NCBI GenBank assembly: GCA_008921705.1
Contig: VFFE01009204.1
Coordinates: 1,673,086 to 1,737,085, forward strand
Length of the DNA: 64,000 nt
Reading direction: 5' to 3'
Source of the DNA: Burhinus oedicnemus
Lineage: Eukaryota > Chordata > Aves > Charadriiformes > Burhinidae
In this document: piece after piece, positions 38,945-50,345 of the stretch
How positions within the stretch are numbered: position 1 is the stretch's first letter
Layout of the letters: each line of letters opens with the position of its first letter
Translations under genes and position numbers: made by a program
The notes under the pieces: generated by a model
Told to the model about the DNA's origin: nothing
Databases searched by the model: none
The model's input: only the letters and a program-made list of their open reading frames with translations

Positions 38945-40568
38945 GTATTTCTAGCTTTTCTTCACCCACTCTCACTTTTCCCTCTTCTGTCTTCTTTGGG
39001 CCATTTCCTCCTTTTACCTCGCTTGTCCTTAGGAGAAATCTCCAGTCCTCATCTCCAACAAGAACCAATTTTCAGGAATGACCCTCACTGGCCTTTGCAG
39101 TCAGTGGACCAGTCTTTGAGTTAATCCACTTTTTCCTTAGTTCTGACAGGCAGAGCTCAAGGAAATTCAATCTCTTGAGGTATATTGGCATAGTCTTTGC
39201 AAGGCAAATACAAGCCCGTGCTGTCTGCTCTCCAGGCACACGCAAACTTGCCCTGCCAATGCCCTGAGCCAAATGCAACTCATATGGCCCTGGTGAGTAG
39301 CTGAGCTGTTAAACTACAAAGCCAGTTAAAAAACCAAAAAAAGCTGTTAAAGCCAAGCTACTAAGCCTAGTAAGATCTATGAGTTTATCATAGTGTTAGC
39401 ATGCCCAGTTTTTAGTGCATCTGGAGCGTGGTCAGAGTAAACAAACCTGCACTCAGAGCACTGACAGAGGGAGCTAGTGTCTGCCTGCAAAAGTCAATAT
39501 AGGAAGAGGCTGATGTGATTGGTAATAACCATGCCGAAACTCAACAGGGGCCTCCAAAGGGCTATGGGGAGCCAAGAGGCTTTCTGGCATATTAATAGGT
39601 CTTTTTCATGTTCCCCCCCAAACAATATTTGTCTTCAGCAGCAGAAGCTTATGTTCAAAGAAATCTCTAACCTTTAACGAAGGCTGCTGCGTAACAATAC
39701 TCCTATCATTTCACCAAAAACACCATCTAAAAAACCCCCTTGACTAGTCTTGTCCAAAGTGAAGAACCCGTCAGCTTCAATATCACACAATACCTGCACC
39801 AATAGGATTTAAATCACTTCTAGGAACTTGATGAGCTGCTTCTGCGTTAACGTGGCCCAATTCTGCGCTGAGTTTCACAGCTGAAACCTTGCTGAGGTGA
39901 CACCCTCATTACCAAGAACATAATTTGGGCAAGTATTTTTAAAACAGAAGTACTTTCCACACACATACTTAAAGAGATGCACAAAGTGCTCTGCTAACAC
40001 TTTAAATCATCTTGAATGCTTGAATTTTTGAGCGCATTTTGACCCTTGTATCAAAGCACACTACGTTACATACTGCATTATGACACAGTGAATACAAAAG
40101 AGACATGACAATTATTTGGACAATTGAAAACATGAATAAAAAATGATTGCTGAATTGGATGCTGTACAGCTTATAGCTTTTGAGAAAAAAGCCTCTGTCT
40201 TGTAGGGTTTATTAACTCCATGAAGTTAACTGCATCAGCACAAAAATTTCTTCCTGAAAAAAAGTATGCACTCAAGTCAAAGCTCAGGGCATCAAGTTTT
40301 CAAATACTCAGGAGTTTTGCTGAGTCAAGATTCAACATGAACTCTGAGCAGCAGGAAGTAAACTTTGGTCTCAAAACTCTGTTTGGGGCAGTAACTGGCA
40401 TCAAAACAAATTCTAGAAGGAAAGCAAACAAAAGTGCTGTTAACTCTATTAGTTCTTAAGCTCTGAGAAATCAGTGAAACAATTTGCCAGTCTTTTTTGT
40501 AAAGCAAGTGGCCACTAGCAGAAGTGGTAGTCAACAAAGCTGTATGTTATAGTAACAGTACTATGGGG

Positions 40569-40602
40569 TTTTAATTATTAACAAAATATTTTTAATTATT
40601 AA
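40569..40602. repeat. Pair of TTTTAATTATTAA motifs 21 bp apart
   Basis: Two exact 13-bp copies of TTTTAATTATTAA lie at 40569-40581 and 40590-40602, a 21-bp step. AATTATTAA suits homeodomain or AT-hook binding, but AT-rich DNA yields such repeats by slippage too. Confidence 0.55.
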
Positions 40603-41459
40603 AAAAAACTATAACCATTAATCCATTTACCTACTTGAAATATGTATGCTAGGATGGTAAAATAAACTTAAAGATTCATGAATCAAGCCTATGTCCAAAA
40701 CAGACCATCCATCTTTCATTTTCCATTAGGATATGGGAGAAACAATGAACTGAAACAGAGACGCAGAGAGAGCAGTGGCCACCAGCAGTGAGCAGATACA
40801 ACGCAGTGCTTCAAAAGGGATCGTCTTCTGAAGCTGAAGGAAACTATTCCAAAAAGCCATTCTTCTACAGTGAGTTGCAACAGTAAGAAATTAAAAAAAG
40901 CAATGTGTAATACATGGAATGAAGGGAAAATACCAATGTAAAAGGCTTACCCGATTTGTCTGTGTGTGTATGAATGAAGTTCAAAAGCATAATGACTTGG
41001 TTATACCTCAAAAGGTGGAGGGAGCCTCAGGCTGAGGTGCAGACAAACACTGGAAGAGGCCAGGAAGACAATAGGGCTGTTAATCCAAGACCAATAACTC
41101 AAGCATAACTTTTGGAACAATAACATTTGTTTGCCTTTTTAGGAATTGTAACCTTCATTAAGAAACAGGATAATTCAGATTTTCTGACATCATAAACCCT
41201 TCCATTCCCCTCTCTCCTCAAAAAAAAAAAAAACAAAACAGTCATTGAAAGGAGTTGTTTCTAATCACTTCAATCAGTAACAGGTCACAGTTTCTTGATG
41301 AAAAATTATTTTCAAGTAGCAGTTACAAAAGCATGTCTCAAATACCAGATCTTAAATTTTACTATAATTAGAAGTGCTGGTATGCCACTGCAGGACCAAG
41401 TTCAAGAGTGGCAGAGGAGTGTGTTTATGCACAGCTGAAAAGGAGGTGTAAGGCGCTAC

Positions 41460-41484
41460 TCACTGTGTAGCTGACACACAGTGA
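41460..41484. repeat. 9-bp inverted repeat, 7-base loop
   Basis: TCACTGTGT and ACACAGTGA are exact reverse complements around AGCTGAC. The stem does not extend, and no RNA family is recognised. Confidence 0.6.
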
Positions 41485-41947
41485 ATGCAAGGGGAGGAGA
41501 AGGGGATGGAAACCAGGGAAATACACATTTGTGAAGTGAAGACAAACACTTGGGAAATGTACTCAGGGAGAGATCACAGAAAAATGTTGGCTGGGGAACG
41601 TGGAGAAATCACAGTCCTCAACCAACACATCAATTGACAAAGTCAATGAATGGATGAAGTCAAGCAAAGTCGAGCTAAAAATTAAGAATGGGAAGTTTTG
41701 TAGTGACAGGTAGCATAGTGTGCCTGCTGACTGAGCTGAAAGGCTGAGGCAAGCTTTCAGCTACAGATGGCGTATCTGTTTAGAAAGGGCGATTAACCAG
41801 TGCAACCACGCTGCCAAGAGTAGTAGTGCACACTGCATTTGTTGTTGTCTTCCTGGGTGTCTTTCCGAGAGCTGTGCTTTAGCCAAACAGAAGTTACCAG
41901 GATCAACAAAGGAGTACCTATGTGAAATGCAATGGTCTGCTGTTTAC

Positions 41948-42000
41948 AGGAGGTCAGACTGAATGATCTAATGGTCCTCCCTGGTTCTTAAACTCTCTGA
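41948..42000 (+). mobile_element. Short CR1 LINE 3' UTR tail
   Basis: AGGAGGTCAGACTGAATGAT followed by CTAATGGTCC and TTCTTAAACTCTCTGA closely follows the CR1 3' end form that reads GGTCAGACTAGATGATCTAA then TGGTCC (family knowledge). Only some 50-60 bp remain, and the terminal octamers have decayed. It belongs to an older CR1 group like the fragments at 3.6-5.2 kb rather than the younger tails at 12 and 14 kb. Confidence 0.75.
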
Positions 42001-43280
42001 CCCACACAGACAGAGGTTGACAGAGCTCAGGAAAAGAACACAGTGCTGCCATGAAATCCCTCCTTGCACTTATACTGCAGATCTGTGTGCCTCAACTCAG
42101 AAGAAAAAATAAAAGAGTGCATTACAGAACACAAATTCAGCATCAGAGACTCTGCAGATGTTTGTCACTGGGTGCTGAAGACTTGCAGCAAATATTCCAT
42201 GACTTACTGAAATTCCTGAAGACTTCCCTTGAAGGGGAGCCTGTTGAAGTGTTTTTATTTAGCTAAGAAAATGAATAAATGTCGCTGTGAAACTTCTCTC
42301 CATGTATAGAGGACATCACTGGAAACTAACAGAGGACAGGTATTTGTCAACAGTACTTCAGTGACACAGAGAACCAGACCAGCAGATATTTAGTAACCAT
42401 TCTGACTTCTCCATCATCATCTCATCTTTCTTGCCTCCACAATTCAGGGAAAAGATAACAGTATTTTTCTTCACAAATTATATACATTTAGCCTGGCTTT
42501 ATCGCAGTCAACCACAGCTCAGACAAATCCGATCTTACCCCCTTAGAAGAATTTTACTTACTTTTTACTAAGACAGAGCATGTTTTACAATACCAATGAA
42601 ACTCAATTATACAGACAGACTGACCTGTAATACATGGCCTTTGAGAAAGATCTAATTCACAATTAAGGCAAAAAACATGTTCTACATCTCAAGCCGGTCT
42701 CCTATTTTCAGCATCTTTCAAAGACTTTTACTTATTTTCATCATTAAAGCTATAGACTTTTCCCATAAAATATTATAAAAGAATAACTACCCATGCTACA
42801 AAGCCAACATGAGGTTCTCAGGACATTTAGATTCAAAAAATATTACAGTGGCCTGTTGTGAGCTATGTATAGCTAGAAAAATCAGATTTCATCTGCCATT
42901 CTGTCAGGCTGCATTCCAAAGTCAGTTTATCACTGCAGCGAATACCAAGATATTTATCTTCCCTGGCTAGGTTAATCTTGTGTTCCATAATTATCACGAC
43001 TGCCATAAACACATTCAGTTCTGTTCCTGCATTTGTGAATGTTGCCAATTTAGGGAGAAACTGAGCTTAAAGGGACTTGCTTTTGTTTACTTTCAACTTA
43101 AAGGCAACAGCAGAAATTAAGAAATATATTGCATTGGAGATTGTATTTATTACTAGCTATGTGATGATAGCTTTCCGGTGTAATTTTTTAGCCTCAAACT
43201 AAATTAAAACTGTACGAGGTCACCACATTTAGGCAGGAAAAGGATAGAGAGTACTATGGATAGAGTTGGTTGGCAATATC

Positions 43281-43331
43281 TGTCTGTGACTCTGTGTGTG
43301 TCTGTACATGTATACATATGTACACACATGT
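43281..43331. repeat. TG-rich degenerate simple repeat
   Basis: TGTC, TGTG and ATACATATG units alternate through about 50 bp. It is a decayed dinucleotide/tetranucleotide tract. Confidence 0.75.
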
Positions 43332-44419
43332 TTTTCTACAGCACTTTCTTGGGATTTTTTCCCCCCTCTTATTTCCTTTGGTCATCTGACAAATCCTTAG
43401 GATGCAGCACGTTTCAGGAGTCTGAGGGCCTGGAAACTTCACCATCCCCGGGTACAACATAGCTCAACATCTTCCAGTTCCAGATTTGGCTCGTTTGGAG
43501 CTGGCATGGCTCTCCTCACTGCATGTTGTAGTTGTGCCCTAAAGCAGTCAAAAACATGGTGAGCCAGGGATCTTTCCTGGTAGATGCACCGCCATTCCTA
43601 CTGCAGGTTACTAGCACCATTCCTACTAACATCTGCTCTCCTGCTGCTTTGAGTAGGAGAAGACAAATAGCGCCTTTGTCCCTGCTTTCAACAACAATAA
43701 CCATGTGAAATCCCAGGCTCAGAAATATGCAAACTAGGAACCCCTTTCTTGGGATACCAAGAAATCTCAGCCTTTTCCTTCCTGAATTCCTCTGAAATGG
43801 ACAGACAGGTAAACTGAAGAGGGAGAAAAAACAGAAGATGAGTATTGCCTGGGATCACTGCAGTCTTCTGTGTGCTTGTCAAAGGCCGATCAAGATTAAA
43901 ACCTTGAATTGCTCCTCATAAAAGGCAGAGTATGACATGTAGAGCTCTAACAAAAGATTGAAATAAAAGGTTTTGTTTAGAAGGTTAAGTTAGTTCATCC
44001 TTTAGTTCAGAGGATGCAAAAGTTGGAGCAAAAGCCAGACTCAAAAAACCCTAGGTTTTGATTGTCTTTAGCCTGCAGGAACATGGCATTTCCCACTCCG
44101 TCACTTTAGAAGAATGACAGCGAAGAACACAGGCTTCAACTAAACTTAGAAAATATGAGCTACATTTTATGATGTTATTGAAACCCAAGCACAGGCAAAA
44201 GCTGAACAATTTAAGTAAGGCTCTAGCTATTTTGTGTTTACAGGGTCAGCAAAGGCATATGAAGTAGGCACAAGAAGCAGCAGAGTTTCCAAATCTTATT
44301 CCTCTCCCTCTTTAGCACAGTATTCTAGAAGGAAACAAGAAGATACAAAATTAGGCAGAAATTCTGTTCCTCTAACTGAGATGGATTTCTTCTATGACCA
44401 CTGGCTCACAAAACTTCCC

Positions 44420-44465
44420 TGTGCTACTTCCATTTCTGGAACAGGGATAATAATGTACCTACCCA
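44420..44465 (+). mobile_element. Possible MIR-like SINE scrap
   Basis: The phrase CAGGGATAATAATGTACCTA followed by CCCA resembles the MIR-type SINE region that reads GGGATAATAATxxxTACCTAC in amniote genomes. The preceding CTTCCATTTCTGGAA loosely fits the CCTCATCTGTAAA part. The match is short and made from memory, so a chance resemblance is quite possible. Confidence 0.35.
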
Positions 44466-47400
44466 TCTGTGTATTTACACTCAAAATTCACCCGTGTTTG
44501 CAAACCATCTAGAGTCCTTCAGAGATAAGACTCTAGCATGATGGAAAATACAACTACCTCATTAGAAGAGGGAATACACGTGCACATGCATAGGTTTGTT
44601 TGTATCAGTGTTTCCTTACTTCAGTTTCCCCAAACTTCCAAAGGCTCCACATAAAAAAGAAATTTCTACTCTTCTAGCAAGTTTAGACAAGCTTTCTAGA
44701 ACTTCACCAGACAGTAAGGAGAACAAATCAGAGGCTGTAAATCCATGCTCCTACAAGGAGATCGAGACAGGCATAATTGGCTCATTTGTAGAGTTCTGGA
44801 GCTACGTCACTGGAAAAGCAAAATGGGCTTAAAGAACATCTCAGGTGGAGTGGATAAAGCCACCTTTGGCTTCTGCTGCAGAAGTGGCGATATGCCAAAG
44901 TAAAGCACAAACCCAGAGCCGCAAGCTTCATTAGCATAAGTAACAGCAGATTAAGCTGAGAAAATATGCCACAATGACCCACAGGTTCCCCAGCCGTACT
45001 AAAAATATCTACACAGAAGCAGACAAGGTATCCTTCAAACGTGGAAAAAAAAGATCAAGACCTTAGGGAAACTAAATCCAAAGAAACCTTCTTTCTCTTT
45101 TTAAAAAACTTTTATTGGTAACTTAAAAATACATAATTAAACAACTACCTGTATGTGTGGGAACATGTTTGCAAGCTCAAAATACAGCTACATCTTACTG
45201 AAGGACTGAATAATATGTTAAGGTAGAGCTGTCTTTGCTGGAGAGAGTCCTCCCGCAGGGGTAATTCCAGCCAGCATGTCAACAAATGTGGTGAGGCCTG
45301 ATGAGGAGGAAGTGGTTCAGGATGTTATAGAAAAGACAAACATCTTAAATAAGTTAAGGGCTAAGTCATGACTCATTTTCAACAACTGTATTAATAACAG
45401 AGTGGGTAGGCTGTAAAGACCGGTCAATGCTCCATAACAGTAAGTGCTACTACAGCTGTCGAGTATGGCTAGGAGGCAATCGAGACCTTCTGTGTGAGTG
45501 CAGTTCACATCCACCGGTTATTTTCCAGTTTAAGCATATCTGACAGAAGAGTCAATGTGATACACACAGTTCAAAGTGGCAGCAACATACCTGTCCTGTT
45601 TATTTGTTTTGCATGGCTTGAATCTAATCTTGCACAACTTGAGGCAGGCTGACAGTGGCATGCAAAACAGGTTGATGTGATGCATGAAATATGTATGTCA
45701 CTTTAGCTTTTATCTGAGAGCTTCAACAGCCAAACACTTTCTTTTACATCTCTGGAGAATGATATGTGCTGCATTTAACAAAAATATTAACTATTGGCAC
45801 CTTCTATCTTGAATATTACCTAGAAGTATCATAAGACCAGTGCAGAAAGCAAATAAAAAAGGAGTCAAAGTGCAAGGAAGCTGTAGCAAATATCAAAAAG
45901 TAAAATAAGAGGTGAAAAGAACATAATATGAAAGACAAGAACAAAGAAATATATCTTCACTTTAAAAAACATTAAGCATTGATTAATAAAATGAAATCAT
46001 AAAATAATTATACCAAAATAAATAAAACCGATTTCATTTAGACATTTTATAAAGGCCATGGGACCCCTAAACAACTACATTAGACAGGCCCTAAAAAGAA
46101 AGTGTTCCAGTTTGTTGGCTGATTTTAAACACATTAGTTGTTGTAACACTGACCACAGAGGATAGAAATCAACTGTTCGGATGATGGCAAAAGGATGAAA
46201 AATAGTCACATAAATGCTGAACAAACTGATTTTACCAGTTAAACACAGAAACTGAAACCTAAACACACTTTCTGAAACTTTGCAATTGTGACCCCTTTTT
46301 TACCTCACATCTAAAGGCAACAAGTTCCAAAGATGACACGTGCAGTGTAAGAATGGTTTGGCTTTGTCAAGGAATTACTTGTCAGTTTCCCTGGATATAT
46401 TCTTGTTCTTGTATCTTAGGACAACTGATAAAGGACAAAAACATTCTTGCCCTATCATACTTACTACAACATTAGTTCACAGGGAACAAGTCTAGGTATT
46501 CTGCCACTGGTTTCTATACATCTTTTGAGACAGAAGACGTAGAAAGTGAACTCACTGCTGCTACCATTTGAGAGGTTAAAGCTTGGGATGAAACTTGGGA
46601 TGGGCTCAGGGGCTCTTCCTCTGTAAACCCAAATCTCTTTTATGCTCCCAAACAGACCTGAACAGAGAGCACCAATTCCAAATGACGCACCTTGTGACGT
46701 TCAGACAATAAGCACGTGATCTAAGGCTGCTTCATATAGTTACCTGTAACATTTTCAGCAATCATATGCATGTGTTTCAGTGTGGCACAGCACCTCCCTC
46801 TCTGGGAACAGGTTCCTGTCACTACTCAGTTCACCTCCCCACATTTACAAATGCAGTGTTTCTCTGTGGTATAAAATCTGAATTCTGAGAACTGTTCTGC
46901 CAGAGCACATGTAATGCTCACTGTTCAGAAACACAGAATAAAATACCTGAGCAGGTAAAAAGAAAACAATTAATTCTCTTAATTATTTTATTAAAGGTTT
47001 TTCTCTCCCCCTACCCACTATCCCTGAGGGGAAAAAGCTCAATCACTCTCATGCTGTTTACTTTCCAGGGTTAACAACAGTTACTTTAATATTAAACTTC
47101 AGATTTGATCTTAAATGGCTGTAAACAGGATTGCAAGGGAGAAAATCTTTGAGGGCTTGAATCTTCATTTTTTTGCTCTGAGCTGAATGCACGCATCATG
47201 CGAGCACCACGCTGAGAATCATTCCAAATGCAGAGACAGTCATTTTCTAAATAAACACAAAAAAGGACTCTTTTGATGTGTTCTTTAGACCCAAGTAACT
47301 TTTCCACACGTAACTTTTCTCTCCCTCTGTACTCTTAAGGGACTCAATGTTCTTCAAGCAGTGGTTACAAAAAGAAATTAAAACTGTTTAATTTTAGCTG

Positions 47401-49910
47401 TGTCTTACCCCACCCTGACTTCTCCTGCCAGGAAAAGAAATCTCTCACTGCTTCAGACCTATTCTGGCTTAATTAAGTAGGTACTTAAAGCCCGACTCTA
47501 TTCTTGAAATAGTAGCAGTATCAATGTTAGCAATCAAAGTGTTCGATACTGCAACCTGGTAGGCAATACAATATCAAAAAAACCTGAATGAACAAGCCAA
47601 AATTTAGGAAACTACACTAACGGAAGAATGCAATTAATGAAATTAATCCTGCTTCAGGTATAGATGAGCTTTCCCTTGCTGAATTTTCAAGTTCCGTAAT
47701 AACTCTCTGCATATCTCTTATGTTGTTCTTGAGCAATGCAGCTCATTACTTACCTACAAGGAATTGGACTATTCCAGTCTACTTGCAAGCATAATCAGCA
47801 AGACAAATGACTTACAGGTGCTAAGCATCATGCCAGAGTGTATAAAGAAACATCACAGATCTTATCTAAAAATGCATCTGCAGTGAAGATTAACATTTTA
47901 TTCCAGTAATGGGGTGGGGTAATTTAATTTATTTGGTTACAAGGAGAGGAAGCACTGCCAGGCTTCCATAAATACTCCTTGACTGGCCTCCAGAAGTAAA
48001 AGATGAAGACATGAACCCGGTCCTTTCTAACCAGTTTGCTGCCTCCTCCCCAACTCCATTTCACTGAAGGCAGGAGAGAGATCCAAGAAAAGCCAGATTT
48101 CCATGGGTGTCTTCACTGAACCCTGACATTCACCTTGATGTCTAACGCTGTTCTCTGACTTACACATAAAGAAAACAGAAATAACAACCACCTCACAAAT
48201 TTGAGAAGTGTGCCAAAACCACTACTGGCCTGCTGTGCAATCCGAAAATTGACAAATAAATAAAAATAAATAACACAACCTGTCTTGCCACCGACAAAGG
48301 AATTGTGTCTCTTTACATTTCCAAAGGCCTTTACATTTCCATTGTGCTGAGTTACACTTACTTTTTAAGGCCTAAAACCCCAATGATTAACACGAGGCTT
48401 TCCCATTTTTCAGGGAAATATTGGAAGAGGAGCTATAGCAGTTTTCCAGGCAGAAAGGAGCCTTGTGTGGTCAGACTGTCAATGTCTAAAGCTCAGAGAG
48501 CCGACCGTGGGAAACAAAGCTTTTTAATTCCAAGTCACACGGTTGAAATCAGTAATGAATAAGATAAAATGGTCCCAAGGTAACGCTCCCTGCACATAAT
48601 ATCTTCTGACCTTTTACTTATCTCCCGAAATACATTTTTTTAAAAGTTTAAACAACTATGTCCTGAGGTGTCATTCACACAAGGCTCCAGCTGGGTGCTC
48701 CAAAGTGGCTCCTGAACATAACGAACCTCTGAACAGACCCATTCACTCTTCATGCCTACAACCCTCCTTTTACAGAACAACTGGATTGTTTCAAACTTGG
48801 ATCATGTTAGCAAAGGTGGAAAAGGAACACAGCTTCCAGAATACAACCTGTTATGGTAGACAGCTTTCAACATCCTGCAAATGACAGTTTGCTCTTCCCC
48901 AATCTGCTAGCAGCCCAATAAGACATTTCTTAAAACCTTCTCAACTTGGACACAATGTATTTTCTCTTCACTGATTATCTCAGAACAATGAAATAACCCA
49001 AATGCTGTAATAGTTTGGTTTTTTTTCAAACTCCACTAGAAATAACAGATAACATCTGTACAACCAGGGTGTTGCCACAAATACCCATTTGAGTAGTGCT
49101 TTTTTTTTTTTTTAAGAAAAGAAACTACATTTTCTGTGATTATTTTTATAGCACATCCTTTCAATAAAGTTTTTCCTTTCTTCTTTGAACACTTTTGAAT
49201 GGACAGGCTGTCACAGCCACAGGCTGTAACCAGTTTTTGCACCAAATCTCCTTCACTTTTAAGTAGATAAAAGCAAGAAGACATCCTTGGAATTGGTTAA
49301 AACTCAAGTTTTGGTCATATGTTATGAGTACAGCCAATGAAAAGTTCTAGTATGTGTAATGTCTCTCTGGTACACAAAAATATTAGCAAAGCCAAGGCAC
49401 TCTTAATGTTGCCCAAATATATTTCCTCATGCTACTGATCTTAGTTCAGGTGCACACAATCTACAGGGGCTTTAAACTAGTAATAATGCTCTTTCCATGA
49501 TGTATTTTCATCTGTCTTTTTAGGGCAAGTTCAGGATAACTACCTCTGGAGTGACTTGGTGCTTCAAGCAGAAAGAGGTTTCATTTTACAACCTTTTTTT
49601 ACCAAGTATCAGCTGTGGTCCACACCCATCCATTCTAATATGAGTTATCCCTAAAAATGACTGACCTTGAGTCATTACCTCCTGACAATTTGGAAAGCTC
49701 ACTTGGAGTAATCCTGTCTAAGCTCACTGTGGTGGGTCGAACTTGGCCAGCAGCCCGACACCCACCCGGCCTCTCTCTCACTCCCCCTCCTCGACAGGAC
49801 AAGGGAGAAAACATGACGAAAATGCTCTGGGGTCGACATAAAGACGGAGAGATCACTTAACAATTACTCTTATCGGCAAAACAGGCTCAACATGGGGAAA
49901 ATTAATTTAA

Positions 49911-49916
49911 TTTATT
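49911..49916 (-). promoter_or_regulatory. LTR polyadenylation signal
   Basis: AATAAA on the minus strand, within AATAAATTAAATTAATTTTC, sits 183 bp from the 3' terminus of the minus-strand LTR. This is where an LTR poly(A) signal is expected near the R region. Confidence 0.65.
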
Positions 49917-50136
49917 GCCAATTAAAGAAGATTTGGATGGTGAGAAAAAAAGACAAAAACGATTGAAATAACATCCACCCTCATGCCCCATTTTTCCCCA
50001 GGCTCTACTCTACTCCTCCACTCCCAAGTCCTTCCCCATCAACCCCACCCCGAGGGGTGCAGGGGGATGGGGAACGAGGGCTGTCATATCAGTCCATACC
50101 CGCTCCTCTCTGCAACTCTGTCCTCAAACTTTTCCC

Positions 50137-50345
50137 CTGCTTCAGCATGAGTCCTTCCAGAGGCCGCAGTCCTTCAGGAAACACCTGCTCCTGTGTGGGC
50201 TCTCCGTAGCCTGCAGCTTCCTTTAGGGCACAACCACCTGCTCCAGCATGGAGTCCTCCATGGGCTGCAATGTGGATATCTGCTCCAGCATGGTCTTCTC
50301 CAGGGGCTGCAGAAAAATCTCTGCTCCAGCACCTGGAGCACCTCC
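50137..50345 (-). repeat. Degenerate tandem array inside the LTR
   Basis: Five units beginning CTGCTCCAG or a variant (CTGCTTCAG, CTGCTCCTG) start at 50137, 50185, 50238, 50280 and 50321, so steps are 48, 53, 42 and 41 bp. Most units continue with CATGG, a CC-rich middle and GGCTGCAG. The array lies in the upstream (U3-side) half of the minus-strand LTR, where enhancer repeats often occur in retroviral LTRs. Confidence 0.7.

Larger units (their letters stand above)
31276..41947. other. Single-copy DNA with possible regulatory motifs, no gene seen
   Basis: This 10.7-kb stretch has no supported exon. GC-richer parts at 32.3-32.5 kb and 37.2-37.8 kb yield open frames up to 197 codons on opposite strands that overlap each other and have no known domain. 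Notable local structure (spaced motif repeats, a G-quadruplex motif, hairpins and a CpG cluster) is listed separately. A 14-A run occurs at 41220-41233. Confidence 0.6.
42001..49727. other. Single-copy AT-rich DNA, no gene seen
   Basis: Open frames here are short (at most 92 codons) and match nothing I know. The stretch contains a TG-rich tract at 43281, a possible SINE scrap at 44420 and a 14-T run at 49100-49113. I see no RNA gene. Confidence 0.65.

Noticed and set aside
45249..45263. CCTCCCGCAGGGGT shared with 60717-60730
   Set aside because: A 14-base match between two places in 64 kb is expected by chance, and the flanks do not align.
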